From an uncultured Lachnospiraceae bacterium (lineage in GTDB: Bacteria > Bacillota > Clostridia > Lachnospirales > Lachnospiraceae): a stretch of DNA of 32,093 nt. This document shows positions 23,112-31,352 of the stretch, piece after piece. Within the stretch, counting starts at the first letter, position 1; every line of letters starts with the position of its first letter. A program made the translations under genes and the position numbers. The notes below the pieces were generated by a model that made no database searches, was not told where the DNA came from, and was given only the letters and a program-made list of their open reading frames with translations. The stretch is taken from positions 1-32,093 of the forward strand of contig CACZFV010000016.1 of NCBI GenBank assembly GCA_902780465.1. Direction: 5' to 3'.

Positions 23112-24325
23112 TCAGGCCTTCATGGACGTCCGGACGGATGCCCTCCTGTTCAGGCGCTCCGCGATAGCGGTGAACACGGCCGCTTCTCTCCAGAGCACGT
23201 CCTCATCCACGTCGAAATGACTGCTGTGGTGGGGATAGTCGGTATGCTTTTCCGGGTCCGAGGAGCTGAGGAACAGAAACGCTCCCGGCACCTGTTCCAG
23301 AAAATAAGCGAAGTCCTCGCCCACCATAGTGGGGTCCTTCACAGCGGTGATCACCTTTCCGCCGCACTGTGCCGCGATCTCTTCCGCGGCCTCTGCCGCC
23401 AGAGCCGCCATTCCGGGATCGTTCATCACCGGCGCCGCCCCCGTCACCAGCTCCACCTCCGCCTTCGCGCGGAACGCGGCGGCGATGTTCTCCGAGATCT
23501 CCCGGATCCTCCGGAGGATCTGCTGCCGGACGGCTTCATCCACCGCCCGGACCGTCCCCTCCATGACCGCTTCCTCCGGGATCACATTGAAAGCGTTTCC
23601 GGCGTGGAAACTGCCCACCGTCAGGACCTTCGTGACCGTCCCCGCGAACTCCCGGGACAGGATCTCCTGCAGTCCCACCACGATCTCGGCCCCTGTCAGA
23701 ATGGGGTCGATCCCTTTCTCCGGCGCGGATCCGTGGCTGCCGGTGCCCTTCACCCGGATGCGGAACTTGTCCATAGAGGCCATCACACAGCCCGGCGCCG
23801 CGATCACTGTGCCGGAAGGGATGTCCGGCCCGTAGATCGTTCCGATATGCGTCCCGAACACGGCGTCCGGCTTCGGCTCCAGGGCGCCGTTTTGCAGTGC
23901 GAGAAGCGCCCCCCTGCCGTCTCCTCTCCCGACTGGAAGAGGAAGCGGAAGATGCCGTCAAACTGGTCCAGGTCTTCAGAAAGAACTTTTGCCGTCCCCA
24001 GCAGCATGGCCGTGTGGGCGTCGTGGCCGCAGGCATGCATGCACCCCGCGTGTTCCGAAGCAAAGGGGAGCTCTGTCTCCTCCCGGACCGGAAGCGCGTC
24101 CATGTCCGCCCGGAACATGGTGATCCTGCCCGGCCGTCCCGTGTCGAGCTCCGCCAGAAGGCCGCCGCTCTTCCCGATCCTCCGGACCGACGCGCCGTAC
24201 TCCTTCAGCTTCTTTTCCACATACCCGCAGGTCTCCGGGAGCTCCGTGCCTAGCTCCGGAATCTGGTGCAGCTCCCGCCGCATCGTGACGATTTCATTCT
24301 GCAGTTCTCTGCACTTTTCCCACAT
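23112..24325 (-). pseudogene. M20-family amidohydrolase/aminoacylase, frameshifted at a G6 run
   Basis: Would encode a 404-residue zinc amidohydrolase (hippurate/IAA-amino acid hydrolase type) if one base were added. The first 150 residues, from MWEKCRELQ, carry metal-site segments MFRADMDALP and HACGHDAHTA and reach FQSGEETAGG. The continuation (ALLALQNGALEPKPD, then VFGTHIGTIYG and GSHGSAPEKG, and ending in the catalytic-domain DPTMVGEDFAY) lies in another frame. The break is at six C on the plus strand (23909-23914); seven would restore a frame of exactly 405 codons. Possible causes are a true null, a slippage-based on/off switch or a sequencing error. It follows a small membrane-protein gene by 12 bases. 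Confidence 0.85.
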
Positions 24326-24337
24326 GCTGTTTCCCCC

Positions 24338-24568
24338 TTACAGGATCCCTCTTGCCTTCATGATCCCCACTGCGATCACCGCGATAAAAGCAAACACGCA
24401 GATTCCGATAAAAATATCCAGCGCCTTTAACGGCACCCCGTCGAACCTGCTGTACACCTGCTCAAGCCATCCGTTCGTCGGCGCTTCTGTCTTTTCTGCT
24501 TCCGTCTTTTCCGCCGCTGCCTTTTCCTCGTCCGGCACGCCTGCTTCCTGATACTTCTGTTCCTGCAT
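24338..24568 (-). CDS. Small single-span membrane protein, function unknown
   Basis: A 76-residue protein with an acidic Glu/Ala/Lys-rich head (KAAAEKTEAEKTEAPTN, about 15-31) and one membrane helix (about 50-70, LDIFIGICVFAFIAVIAVG) with a basic end (KARG). GGAG lies 6 bases before the chosen ATG at 24568, just downstream of a good promoter. A longer frame to 24643 would start upstream of that promoter's start site. It immediately precedes the amidohydrolase gene and is presumably its operon partner. No known family recognised. Confidence 0.7.
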   Translation of the reverse strand: MQEQKYQEAGVPDEEKAAAEKTEAEKTEAPTNGWLEQVYSRFDGVPLKALDIFIGICVFAFIAVIAVGIMKARGIL

Positions 24569-24605
24569 CCTTCTCTCCTGTCTTTCAGAATACTCTGCTC
24601 CCTTG

Positions 24606-24634
24606 ATTATACAGTACCCGGAAGATCCGGTCGA
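24606..24634 (-). promoter_or_regulatory. Promoter for the small membrane protein and amidohydrolase
   Basis: On the minus strand TCGACC (24629-24634) and a perfect TATAAT (24606-24611) have a 17-base spacer, about 38 bases before the ATG at 24568. Confidence 0.65.
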
Positions 24635-24655
24635 CTGTTTCACACGGAGTGAACC

Positions 24656-24684
24656 TTGTAAAAGGGAAAGAAAAACGGTACGAT
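24656..24684 (+). promoter_or_regulatory. Possible promoter for the DUF4037 gene
   Basis: TTGTAA (24656-24661) and TACGAT (24679-24684) are 17 bases apart; each matches consensus at four positions. A 6-bp inverted repeat, GGTACG (24677-24682) and CGTACC (24719-24724), flanks the presumed transcription start and might be an operator. Confidence 0.35.
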
Positions 24685-24727
24685 AACCCTGTCAAAATAC
24701 TTTCTATGAGAAGAGGACCGTACCTTC

Positions 24728-25709
24728 ATGAGCACAGCAGGAACAGAGAATCCATCCGGAAGATCCTTAAAAGGACTTGAACTGTCGGAACAGTATTATC
24801 ACGAGCTGGTGGAGCCCGCCATCCGGAGATCCTGTCCCGAGACGTTGCCCCATCTGGCGGCAGGGCTTGTGGGAGAGGGGTCCGACTGCTTCGGCTTTGA
24901 CGACGGGATCTCGAAGGACCACGACTGGGGACCCAGGGTGTGCCTGTGGCTGCAGGACGCGGCTTATGAAAGATTCTTCCACGTGCTGTCCTCCACTCTT
25001 GCCTCTCTTCCGGATACCTTCCGTGGTGAGAGATTTGCCCTGCGCACGCCTGAGGCGGCGGGACGGCAGGGCGTACTCCGGACCGGAGACTTTTACAGTT
25101 CCTTCACCGGAAGTCCGGAAGGGCCCCGCAGCTTCCGGGACTGGCTCTCGCTTCCGGAATCTCATCTTGCCGCCTGTACCAACGGAAAAGTATTCTACGA
25201 CGGGCCGGGCCGTTTTTCCATGATCCGGCACCACATCCTGAACGGTTGTCCGGAGGACGTGCGGCGGAAGCGTCTCGCGGCCCACATCGCCCTCATGGCC
25301 CAGTCAGGTCAGTACAACTATCTGCGCTGCCGGAACCCTGTCCGAATTCCTGCAGCACGGCCTCGCCGCGGTCTATTATCTGAACCGTCGCTGGATGCCC
25401 TTCTACAAGTGGGCCCACCGGGGCGTCCGGGAACTGCCCCTGCTGCAGGAAACTTCGGATCTGTTCCTGAAGCTGACCGCTGTGACACCTGGAACTGCCC
25501 CGGCTTCAGCTGAGACTTCGGATTCTGCAAATGCTGCTGCATCCATGGCGGAAGAACTCATTGAAGAGATCTGCGCCCTGGTCCTTAAGGAGCTTGTCCG
25601 TCAGGATCTCTGTCTTCCCGGCGACAGCTTCCTCCTGCCCCACGCGGAACAGATCATGCAGCGGATCGAAGATCCCGACATCCGCCGCCTGCCGCTTATG
25701 CTCGGCTGA
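24728..25709 (+). pseudogene. DUF4037 domain protein, broken by an internal deletion and frameshift
   Basis: The 5' frame matches DUF4037 well: LSEQYYHELVEPAI, then AAGLVGEGSDCFGFDDGISKDHDWGPRVCLW, a nucleotidyltransferase-like core. It runs on to QSGQYNYLRC at about 25330. There it leaves the family pattern. The family sequence resumes in the +1 frame from 25338 (LSEFLQHGLAAVYYLNRRW, MPFYKWAHRG) and ends at 25709. Roughly 10-12 residues usually found between these blocks are absent. The cause is therefore a short deletion whose length leaves remainder 2 on division by 3, not a simple one-base slip. The product would lose about 120 C-terminal residues. The upstream ribosome site is weak. Confidence 0.75.
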
Positions 25710-25714
25710 CCGGC

Positions 25715-25743
25715 AAAAAAGCAGGTCCCGCTGGCGGGACCTG
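25715..25743 (-). terminator. Intrinsic terminator oriented leftward (probably for the uvrA-like/kinase/sfsA operon)
   Basis: A 9-bp perfect stem, CAGGTCCCG (25722-25730) with CGGGACCTG (25735-25743), has a 4-base loop. On the minus strand it is followed by C and six T (25715-25720); the plus strand has no T-run after it. The nearest leftward gene upstream is sfsA, whose stop at 26119 is 376 bases away with a rightward gene between. Confidence 0.75.
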
Positions 25744-25758
25744 TAAAAAGGAGGCACT

Positions 25759-26124
25759 ATGGAATATGCAATAGATCTGATCATAAACGTCCCTTACGGC
25801 CCCTACAAGGAAAAATCCGCTGTACTCACAGCAGACAGCGTTCAAAGCCTCCTCACGGAAGCAATTCCGGAGAAAGCTTTCAAAGAGTTCAAAGAATTCC
25901 GGCAGACAAAATGGAAGCATGTGAATATCACATTCTTCTTTCAGGACCTGGAGATCGAGTATGTGATCGACCTGGAAAAAAACGTCATTGCAACAGTCTA
26001 CTTCAGCAGGAGAAGCACCGGTGAGATCCTTTCCCGCAGCAGGGCTCCGGTGGAGTTTTCCGTTGAAGAAGACCTTAAGGCAGAGACCTCGGAAAGAGCT
26101 GCCGAAGCAGATATTTGCTCATGA
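25759..26124 (+). CDS. Hypothetical protein (121 residues)
   Basis: A short cytoplasmic protein beginning MEYAIDLIINVPYGPYKEK and ending in an acidic tail (EEDLKAETSERAAEADICS). The middle (FKEFKEFRQTKWKHVNITFF, then FQDLEIEYVIDLEKNVIATVYF) suggests a small alpha/beta fold. I recognise no family. A very good AAGGAGG site 4 bases before the ATG supports translation. The 3' end overlaps the sfsA stop by 6 bases on the opposite strand, and a leftward terminator lies just before it. It is therefore probably covered by antisense RNA from sfsA. Confidence 0.65.
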   Translation: MEYAIDLIINVPYGPYKEKSAVLTADSVQSLLTEAIPEKAFKEFKEFRQTKWKHVNITFFFQDLEIEYVIDLEKNVIATVYFSRRSTGEILSRSRAPVEFSVEEDLKAETSERAAEADICS

Positions 26125-26829
26125 ACCGCCGGGACAGACCCCGATGATCCGGATGCTGTCTGCCTCTGCGCGGCATTCAAAATAATAAATCCTGACGCCT
26201 GCCTTCGCAGCGCGGTGAAGGGCCTGTCCGAATTCCGGATGCGTCTCATCATTCGGGAGCACCCTGCGGATCCCGTTCATCTGGATCACAAAGGCGATGG
26301 CGCAGTGATATCCCTCCTTTGCGGCCGCGGCAAGTTCTTCCAGGTGTTTTACACCCCGTTCAGTCGGGGCGTCGGGAAACAGCCCGGTGCCCTGTTCCAG
26401 GTCCGCGGCAAGCGTGCACCCCTTCACTTCCAGGAGATATTTCTCCCCCTGCCGCTCCATGTAAAAATCAAATCTTGAGTCCCCGTAAGTATATTCCGGC
26501 CTCACCAGATCATAATCCCGGGTGAAAAGATACTGCTTCATCAGCGCGTTCGGGACCAGGCTGTCGATATTGACCCAGCCGAGGCCCTGCCGGTACACGG
26601 AGATCAGGTCATAGGCCGTTTTTCTGCCGGGTGCGCCTGCTCTCTGCAATGTGACCTCCGCGCCGGGGACCAGCAGCTCTCTGAGGCGTCCGGTGTTCTT
26701 CACATGGACTCTTTCTGTCTTCCCTTCAATGCGCACTTCCGCCACAAAACGGTTCAGTCTCCGTCCGAACACAGCGGGCACCGTGTTTTCGTACCGGATC
26801 CCCGCTGTCTCTGTGTCATATTTTTTCAT
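26119..26829 (-). CDS. sfsA: SfsA family DNA/RNA nuclease (sugar fermentation stimulation protein)
   Basis: A 236-residue protein matching SfsA length and signatures. These are the N-terminal OB-like part (RFVAEVRIEGKTERVHVKNTGRLRELLVPGAEVTL), then VNIDSLVPNALM, and the nuclease-type core GDSRFDFYM and YLLEVKGCTL with acidic metal residues, followed by FPDAPTERGVKHL. The C-terminus carries AIAFVIQMNG. The old name reflects maltose-metabolism effects in E. coli; nucleic-acid binding and nuclease activity are the better-founded view. The start at 26829 overlaps the upstream kinase gene by 14 bases with AGGATG ahead, indicating coupling. Starts at 26838 or further upstream are possible but lie deeper in the kinase. 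Confidence 0.9.
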   Translation of the reverse strand: MKKYDTETAGIRYENTVPAVFGRRLNRFVAEVRIEGKTERVHVKNTGRLRELLVPGAEVTLQRAGAPGRKTAYDLISVYRQGLGWVNIDSLVPNALMKQYLFTRDYDLVRPEYTYGDSRFDFYMERQGEKYLLEVKGCTLAADLEQGTGLFPDAPTERGVKHLEELAAAAKEGYHCAIAFVIQMNGIRRVLPNDETHPEFGQALHRAAKAGVRIYYFECRAEADSIRIIGVCPGGS

Positions 26830-27553
26830 AATGATCATCCTGCAGAAGACGCAGTTCAAGATCCGCTTTTCCCGAACGCTCCAGGCAGAGCCGGACATTG
26901 TACAGATCGCTGAACATCACAAACTTCTCTGCTTTTTCCCTCGGCATCCCGCTTGCGGCTTTTCGGTCCACCAGACGCTTTTTCAGGATCGCCGTATCCG
27001 CCGTGATCTTTATGGTGTAATCGGCGTACTCCCTGAGATCCCACCAGCCCTCTTCATCGAGGAGCAGGTAATTTCCTTCAAGAAGCACGATATCACCTGT
27101 GACCCTCCGTCCTCTGTAAACAGGGTTATGCAGTGTCCGGTCATAGTCAGGCCATTCCATCTCCTCTCCCGCGGCAGCGCGCTGTACGCTCCGGCGGAAA
27201 AGCTCCAGGTCAAAGGTCACAGGAGCCCCTTTGATCTCAACCATCGGGATCTCTTTCCCGTCCCGGACCGCGGTGTGAGACAGGAGATACTCCTGCCTGC
27301 GATGGAATCCGTCCATACCGGTAATGGCAACAGGTGTTACTCCCGGAGTGTTCACAGACAGATATCTCAGAAATTCGGCCAGGGTGCTCTTCCCGGCGCC
27401 GGGCGGTGCGGCGAGAAAGACCAGGATCCTTCTGCCCAGCCCGCTCTGCAGTTTCGTAAGATGCTTTAAAAGCGGGAGGAAGATCTCTTCAATATTCTCC
27501 TCACTGAATCCTGCCGTGACCGGCAGGCCGTTGATCTCAATTTGAAACGCCAT
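26816..27553 (-). CDS. P-loop nucleoside/nucleotide (uridine kinase-like) kinase family protein
   Basis: A 245-residue kinase with Walker A AAPPGAGKST at 48-57. After it come the substrate segment ITGMDGFHRRQEYL, WPDYDRTLHNPV, and DIVLLEGNYLLLDEEGWWDLREYAD. These match the YggC/FrcK-like branch of the uridine kinase/pantothenate kinase/phosphoribulokinase group. The LID-type segment KKRLVDRKAASGM follows. The phosphate acceptor in this branch is uncertain (nucleoside, pantothenate or a sugar such as fructose). AAAGGAG lies before the ATG. It is 15 bases after the UvrA-like gene and overlaps sfsA, so the three form one operon. Confidence 0.85.
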   Translation of the reverse strand: MAFQIEINGLPVTAGFSEENIEEIFLPLLKHLTKLQSGLGRRILVFLAAPPGAGKSTLAEFLRYLSVNTPGVTPVAITGMDGFHRRQEYLLSHTAVRDGKEIPMVEIKGAPVTFDLELFRRSVQRAAAGEEMEWPDYDRTLHNPVYRGRRVTGDIVLLEGNYLLLDEEGWWDLREYADYTIKITADTAILKKRLVDRKAASGMPREKAEKFVMFSDLYNVRLCLERSGKADLELRLLQDDHYEKI

Positions 27554-27568
27554 TTCGCAGATCTCCTT

Positions 27569-30064
27569 TCAGAGAAATCTTCCGGTGATACTGGCCGGAT
27601 CTGCCGCTATTTCTTCCGGAGTGCCGCGGGCGATGATCCTGCCGCCCTCTTCTCCGCCTTCCGGTCCCATGTCGATGATATGATCGGCGTTCCGGATCAC
27701 ATCCAGGTCGTGCTCGATCACGATCACTGTGGCGCCGTTCCCGATCAGGGCGTCGAACACCCCCAGCAGTGTCTGCACATCCAGGGGATGCAGGCCAATG
27801 GTGGGCTCGTCGAATACGAACACAGCATCGTTCTGCAGCCGCCCCATTTCACTGGCAAGCTTCAGCCTCTGGGCTTCTCCGCCGGAAAGGCTCGGCGTCT
27901 CTTCCCCCAGGGTCAGATACCCGAGCCCCAGGGCGTTCAGGATCTCCAGCCGGGGCGCCACCGTTTTCATGTCCTCGCAGAACCCGAGCGCCGTCTTCAC
28001 GTCCATGTCCATCAGCTCCGGCAGGGACCGAAGCTCCCCGCCTCTTCCGCGGCGTTTCACCCCGTAGGCCGCTTTTGCGTACCGGGAACCCCTGCACTCC
28101 GGGCAGGGAATGTCCACATCCGGCAGGAACTGTACGTCGAGGCTGATGCTGCCGGTGCCGTCGCAGACAGGGCAGCGGAGCTTTCCCGTATTGTAGGAGA
28201 AATCCCCCGCTTTCAGCCCCTTTTCCTTCGCGTCCTGAGATCTGGCATAGAGCTTCCGGAGCTCGTCGTGGACATTGGCGTAGGTCGCCACAGTGGAACG
28301 CACATTGATCCCGATGGGCGTTGCGTCGATCAGTTTCACGTGGGCGATGCCCGGCGCCTCCACCGAGAGGACGTGCTCCGGCATCGGTCTGTTCTGCAGA
28401 GCCGCTTCCAGTCCGGGCACAAGACTCTCCAGCACCATGGTGGTCTTTCCGGACCCGGAGACTCCTGTCACCACCGTGAGCCGGCCCTTCGGGATCCGGA
28501 TCTCCAGCGGCTTTACCGTGTGGACCGGTCCGGTGGACATGCGGATCTCGCCCAGGGAAAAGATCTCCTGCTCCGGGATCTTTTTCCTGATCCTGCTGCC
28601 TTTTTTATCCGAGAGAAAAACTCCGATCCGGGAGTCCGGATTCTCCGCGATCTCCGGAATGGTCCCCTCCGCGATGACTCTGCCTCCCTCCGCGCCGGCA
28701 TCCGGCCCCATCTCGATCAGCCAGTCTGCCTGCTTCAGGATCTGGGTGTCGTGGTCCACCAGCAGCACGGAATTGCCGTCCTGCGCCAGTTCCTGCATCA
28801 CAGCATTCAGGCCCACGATGTTGGAGGGATGCAGCCCGATGGAAGGTTCGTCCAGAACATAGAGGACGCCCGTGGTCCGGTTCCGCACCGCCCTGGCGAG
28901 CTGCATCCGCTGCCGCTCGCCGGTGGAAAGCGTGGAAGACGCCCGGTCCAGAGAAAGATAGGAGAGTCCCAGATCCAGAAGACGTTTCGCTGTGGTCCGG
29001 AAGGACTCGCAGATGCTTTCCGCCATAGGGCGCATCTTCTCCGGAAGGGAAGCCGGAACACCGTCCACCCAGACGCACAGCTCCTTCAGCGTCATCTCAC
29101 AGGCCTGGTCCAGGGAGATGTCCCGGAGCTTCGGGGCACGCGCCGCTTCAGAGAGCCGGGTGCCGCCGCACTCCGGACAGCGCTCCTCCTTCAGGAACTT
29201 CTCCACCCGCTTCATGCCCTTTTCGTCTTTCACCTTGTTCAGGGCGTTCAGCACCGTCGCGGTGGCGCTGTAATAGGTAAAGTCCATCTCCCCGGCGCTG
29301 ACGCTCTCCGTGTTCTTCGCCCGGTAGAAGATATGCTTTTTCACCATAGGACCGTCGTAGACGATCTCCTTCTCCTTCTCCGTAAGATCCCGGAAGGGCA
29401 CGTCAGTCCTCACGCCCATGGCCCGGCAGACATCCGTCATCAGGGACCACATGAGACTGTTCCAGGGCGCTACCGCCCCTTCGTCGATGGTCAGACTCTC
29501 GTCCGGCACCAGAGTGGACCGGTCCACGGTCCGGATGGTTCCTGTTCCGCCGCAGCACCTGCAGGCGCCCTGGCTGTTGAAAGCCAGTTCCTCCGCGGAA
29601 GGCGCGTAGAAAGCTGTCCCGCACTCCGGACACACCAGCTCCTGTCCCGCAGCCACTTCAAGCCCCGGCTCCAGGTAGTGCCCGTTGGGGCAGCGGTGGT
29701 TCGCGAGACGCGAGTACATGAGCCGGAGGCTGTTCAGAAGCTCCGTCCCCGTCCCGAAGGTGGAGCGGATGCCTCCCGCCCCCGGTCTCTGGTGCAGCGC
29801 CAGGGCCGCCGGCACGTGCAGTACCTCATCCACGTCCGCCTTCGCCGCCTGGGTCATCCGCCGCCGCGTGTAGGTGGAAAGCGCCTCCAGGTATCTCCGG
29901 GAGCCCTCCGCGTAAAGGACCCCCAGCGCCAGGGAGGACTTGCCGGATCCCGATACCCCTGCGATCCCCACGATCCGGTGCAGCGGAATATCCACGTCGA
30001 TGTTTTTCAGGTTGTGGACCCGGGCGCCCCGGATCTCGATCTTTGTCACTTTCTTCCGTTCCAT
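27569..30064 (-). CDS. UvrA-like ABC ATPase lacking the UvrB-binding domain
   Basis: An 831-residue tandem ABC ATPase of the UvrA group, about 110 residues shorter than UvrA. It has Walker A GVSGSGKSSLA near residues 36-46 and GVSGSGKTTM near 530-540, with two signature helices, LSTGERQRMQLARA and LSGGEAQRLKLA. Walker B segments are VLYVLDEPSIGLHPS and AVFVFDEPTIGLHPL. Zinc-type Cys pairs (CPECGGTR, CPVCDGTG with CPECRGSR) are kept. Between SRLANHRCPNGHYLEP and the first Cys-rich module only a short linker remains where UvrA has its UvrB-binding domain. This is the UvrA2/UvrA-like pattern linked to drug or damage tolerance (DrrC type) rather than core excision repair. First gene of the operon with the kinase and sfsA. 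Confidence 0.88.
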   Translation of the reverse strand: MERKKVTKIEIRGARVHNLKNIDVDIPLHRIVGIAGVSGSGKSSLALGVLYAEGSRRYLEALSTYTRRRMTQAAKADVDEVLHVPAALALHQRPGAGGIRSTFGTGTELLNSLRLMYSRLANHRCPNGHYLEPGLEVAAGQELVCPECGTAFYAPSAEELAFNSQGACRCCGGTGTIRTVDRSTLVPDESLTIDEGAVAPWNSLMWSLMTDVCRAMGVRTDVPFRDLTEKEKEIVYDGPMVKKHIFYRAKNTESVSAGEMDFTYYSATATVLNALNKVKDEKGMKRVEKFLKEERCPECGGTRLSEAARAPKLRDISLDQACEMTLKELCVWVDGVPASLPEKMRPMAESICESFRTTAKRLLDLGLSYLSLDRASSTLSTGERQRMQLARAVRNRTTGVLYVLDEPSIGLHPSNIVGLNAVMQELAQDGNSVLLVDHDTQILKQADWLIEMGPDAGAEGGRVIAEGTIPEIAENPDSRIGVFLSDKKGSRIRKKIPEQEIFSLGEIRMSTGPVHTVKPLEIRIPKGRLTVVTGVSGSGKTTMVLESLVPGLEAALQNRPMPEHVLSVEAPGIAHVKLIDATPIGINVRSTVATYANVHDELRKLYARSQDAKEKGLKAGDFSYNTGKLRCPVCDGTGSISLDVQFLPDVDIPCPECRGSRYAKAAYGVKRRGRGGELRSLPELMDMDVKTALGFCEDMKTVAPRLEILNALGLGYLTLGEETPSLSGGEAQRLKLASEMGRLQNDAVFVFDEPTIGLHPLDVQTLLGVFDALIGNGATVIVIEHDLDVIRNADHIIDMGPEGGEEGGRIIARGTPEEIAADPASITGRFL

Positions 30065-30098
30065 ATCTGTCCGTCCTGTAAACCAGCTGTCCTGTAAG

Positions 30099-30126
30099 AA
30101 AAAAGCAGGCCGGAGCCTGCTTTTTT
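30099..30126. terminator. Bidirectional-looking terminator after mglC
   Basis: A stem of GCAGGC and GCCTGC (30105-30110 and 30115-30120) with a CGGA loop is flanked by A6 and T6 that extend the pairing. On the minus strand it ends the mgl operon (mglC stop at 30151) before the UvrA-like gene starts at 30064. Confidence 0.9.
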
Positions 30127-30150
30127 CGGGGTTCTGAATCAGAGTGTCAA

Positions 30151-31134
30151 TTACTTCTTCGCAAGGTACTTTCTCAGGTCGAGGGCGACTGCGATGATGA
30201 TGACAAGACCCTGTGCAATGTAGGTGTATGCCGGGTCCACGCCCAGGAACTGGAGACAGATCTTCAGGATCTCGAACACCAGGACACCGATCAGGATGCC
30301 GCTGACCTTACCGACACCACCGTTGGCGGAGACGCCGCCGATCGTACAGGCTGCGATAGCTTCCAGCTCATAGCCGTAACCGGTAGCAGTGGAGGCGCCG
30401 CCGGCCTTTGCGCCGACCAGGAAACCTGCCAGACCGTACATCATGCCGGCCAGGATGTAGATGCGGATCAGGGAGCCGACCACGTTGACGCCGGCGACCT
30501 GCGCTGCGTTCTCGTTGCCGCCGATCGCGTACATGTATTTACCGTGACGGGTCTTGTTGTACAGGAACCAGAAGTAAGCGCCGATGACAAGAGCGAAGAT
30601 CAGCAGGTAGGGAAGCGGTCCCACAGAGCCGTTTGCCACTGCGAGGTAGCTCTTCTTGTATCCGCCCATCGGCTGGTTGTTGGTGACCAGGGAGCAGATA
30701 CCGTAGATGATGGTCTGCATGCCCAGGGTGGCGATGAAGGGCGGGACCTTCAGGGTAGAAATGACAGTACCGTTCACTGCGCCGAAGCATCCCATGATCA
30801 GCATGGTGATGATCATCGCGACGAACACGGGGATATCCGGCAGACCCGGGATCATTCTTGCAGCGTAGTCAACGCTCTGCAGCATCATTGCGGAAAGGCA
30901 GGCAGCGAAACCGACTGCACGTCCGGCGGAAAGGTCGGTACCCTTTGTGATCAGGCAGCCCGAAACACCGCAGGCAATGATGAAACGAGGTGCGACGTTC
31001 ACGACCAGGTTTCTGAAGTTGGTGATCGTGAAGAAGTTCTTTGTGGTGCATCCGGTCACAACAGCCAGCAGGATGATGAGGATGATGATGGCATTATTGG
31101 ACATGAATTTCTTGAAATCAAATTCCTTTTTCAT
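30151..31134 (-). CDS. mglC: Galactose/methyl-galactoside-type sugar ABC transporter permease MglC
   Basis: Membrane permease of a CUT2-type monosaccharide importer, 327 residues, close to MglC (about 336). Recognisable segments are SGCLITKGTDLSAGRAVGFAA, TLKVPPFIATLGMQTIIYG, YAIGGNENAAQVAGVNV and CTIGGVSANGGVGKVSG, all MglC/RbsC-type, with MglC favoured by KGTDLSAGR. About eight to ten hydrophobic spans. GGGGGAG precedes the ATG. The ATPase gene lies 217 bases upstream across an unusually structured spacer. The sugar cannot be fixed without the binding protein, which is outside the window. Confidence 0.93.
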   Translation of the reverse strand: MKKEFDFKKFMSNNAIIILIILLAVVTGCTTKNFFTITNFRNLVVNVAPRFIIACGVSGCLITKGTDLSAGRAVGFAACLSAMMLQSVDYAARMIPGLPDIPVFVAMIITMLIMGCFGAVNGTVISTLKVPPFIATLGMQTIIYGICSLVTNNQPMGGYKKSYLAVANGSVGPLPYLLIFALVIGAYFWFLYNKTRHGKYMYAIGGNENAAQVAGVNVVGSLIRIYILAGMMYGLAGFLVGAKAGGASTATGYGYELEAIAACTIGGVSANGGVGKVSGILIGVLVFEILKICLQFLGVDPAYTYIAQGLVIIIAVALDLRKYLAKK

Positions 31135-31352
31135 GAGTAATCTCCCCCTAATATTTTCTTCGTTCCAGATGATACGTGATACACCGGAATTGCTCCGCGG
31201 CTGCGCCGCTCCCGCAATTCCTCACAGCCATTCGGAATCCGCTGCTCTGCCAGGACCAGGCAGAGCGCTCCTTCCTCATGTCTGTGCGGCCATCAAAGTG
31301 CCCTCGTCGTTTGCGTGCAGGCACGCACGCCGCGTCACTTTTCTGTCCTGTA
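31135..31352 (-). repeat. Structured mglA-mglC spacer with nested inverted repeats
   Basis: The spacer has matching ends GTGATACA (31176-31183) and TGTATCAC (31349-31356, just into the mglA stop). Between them are three hairpins: 31186-31221 (8-bp outer and 5-bp inner stems), 31244-31266 (8-bp stem, 7-base loop) and 31313-31326 (GCGTGC with GCACGC). No hairpin is followed by a T-run, so none is a clear intrinsic terminator. It could be a short non-autonomous (MITE/REP-like) insertion, or an RNA structure that sets the mglA:mglC ratio. I saw no believable gene here. Confidence 0.5.

Noticed and set aside
23536..24063. Third minus-strand frame across the amidohydrolase break
   Set aside because: Arg/Gly-rich and family-free; a single-base change joins the two other frames into a complete M20 protein instead.
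27542..30097. Open frame of 851 codons on the plus strand opposite the UvrA-like gene
   Set aside because: Its length mirrors the real gene. The product is His/Arg/Pro-rich with no domain, and GC-rich third codon positions keep the opposite strand open.
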